From Clostridia bacterium (GTDB lineage: Bacteria > Bacillota > Clostridia > Christensenellales > UBA1242): DNA of 5,910 bases. The stretch lies in contig CAAFWB010000040.1 of assembly GCA_900766395.1 (NCBI GenBank), forward strand, positions 1 through 5,910. Reading direction: 5' to 3'. The notes beneath the pieces were generated by a model. The model had not been told where the DNA came from and did no database searches. It was given only the letters and a program-made list of their open reading frames with translations. Below are positions 5,488 to 5,910 of this stretch, piece after piece; the first letter of the stretch is position 1, and every line of letters starts with the position of its first letter. The position numbers and the translations under genes were made by a program.

Positions 5488-5703
5488 TTGAAAGAATTTT
5501 TTAAAGACATTTTGAATTGGGTCCGAGATATGCCGCAAACATTCCGATGGCTGTTGGTTGGGATTTTGACAATTTGCATTTGCTTGGGACTCAGATATAC
5601 AATAAAAATGTTTTACAACAAAGACAAAGTCAAATTTGCTTTTCTTCCAATTATCGGGCTCGCGATTTTGACAGCAGTGACAGTATTCTTATGCATAGCA
5701 TAA
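5488..5703 (+). CDS. Small membrane protein upstream of secG, TTG start
   Basis: This 71-residue protein begins at TTG, six bases after GGGAG (5477-5481), with no in-frame ATG until codon 15. The first 20 residues are amphipathic and charged (MKEFFKDILNWVRDMPQTFR), followed by two hydrophobic segments at about 21-41 and 50-70. A short basic loop (KMFYNKDKVK) lies between them, suggesting a two-pass inner-membrane protein. I do not recognise a family. It precedes secG by only 12 bp and shares its strong promoter, so the two are almost certainly co-transcribed. It may associate with the Sec translocon or only share its expression; the sequence does not decide. The two-helix layout is SecG-like in outline, but it lacks the QS...G-rich loop, so I do not call it a second SecG. 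Confidence 0.75.
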   Translation: MKEFFKDILNWVRDMPQTFRWLLVGILTICICLGLRYTIKMFYNKDKVKFAFLPIIGLAILTAVTVFLCIA

Positions 5704-5715
5704 AAGGAGATAGAG

Positions 5716-5910
5716 ATGACATCAATTTTGCTTGAAAATTTAGTTCCACAATGGGTTACAGCATCATTCCCAATTATCCGCGGAGTTTTGCTCGGAATTA
5801 TTGCACTTTGCTCAATTTCCCTCATTGTGACAACACTTATGCAATCAAATTCAGAAGGTAACGGAATTGAAGCAATTAGTGGACAAGAAAGTTATTATGC
5901 AAGCAACAAA
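5716..5910 (+). CDS. secG: Preprotein translocase subunit SecG, 3'-truncated by window edge
   Basis: The ATG at 5716 follows AAGGAG (5704-5709) by six bases, and the frame is open for 65 codons to the window end. Residues 18-41 form a membrane helix (FPIIRGVLLGIIALCSISLIV). Then comes the SecG loop: LMQSNSEGNGIEAISGQESYY, then ASNK, matching the family pattern of a Q-S pair, glycine-rich turn, AISG and a lysine near the end. The second helix lies beyond the window. SecG is the small auxiliary subunit of the SecYEG channel that exports unfolded proteins across the cytoplasmic membrane and helps SecA cycling. In Firmicutes secG is often followed by rnr and smpB, which may lie just to the right. 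The 15-residue N-terminal extension before the first helix is slightly long for the family. Confidence 0.85.
   Translation, partial: MTSILLENLVPQWVTASFPIIRGVLLGIIALCSISLIVTTLMQSNSEGNGIEAISGQESYYASNK

Overview
The window looks like a chromosome segment from a low-GC Gram-positive bacterium, most probably an uncultured clostridium-like Firmicute. It is AT-rich, with strong GGAGG-type ribosome binding sites and SigA-like -35/-10 promoters. The tRNA carries an encoded CCA end, U-tract terminators are present, and TGA is used as a stop, which argues against a mycoplasma code. The exact lineage cannot be read from the sequence.

Layout. (1) 2-1255: the C-terminal two thirds of a UvrD/PcrA-type superfamily 1 helicase, cut by the left edge. 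Its base and codon use differ from the rest of the window (ATA isoleucine, TTA leucine), which suggests acquired DNA. (2) 1242-1700: a repeat- and RNA-rich junction. It holds two clusters of a 10-bp repeat (TTGACACCTA), a terminator for the helicase, a minus-strand terminator, a tRNA-Thr(GGU) gene on the minus strand, and a 5'-half copy of that tRNA exactly 100 bp upstream of it. This could be the edge of an integrated island at a tRNA gene or a decayed tandem tRNA pair. (3) 1847-3754: a PHP-domain metallophosphoesterase with a large internal insertion, then a GrpB/UPF0157 nucleotidyltransferase-fold protein, ending in a terminator that can work in both directions. (4) 3761-4669, minus strand: an unusual protein with four predicted membrane helices joined to a flavodoxin-like domain. 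(5) 4761-5362: a GNAT acetyltransferase with its own promoter. (6) 5429-5910: a consensus promoter drives a TTG-started 71-residue protein with two membrane segments, followed at once by secG, which runs off the right edge.

The genes from 1931 onward read as single-gene or two-gene housekeeping and accessory units rather than one pathway. The clearest functional link is the small membrane protein plus SecG, which share a promoter and have tight spacing, so the small protein may be a companion of the Sec translocon. I see no CRISPR array, complete insertion sequence or riboswitch. The most unusual features are the repeat/tRNA junction, the membrane-flavodoxin fusion and the small protein upstream of secG.
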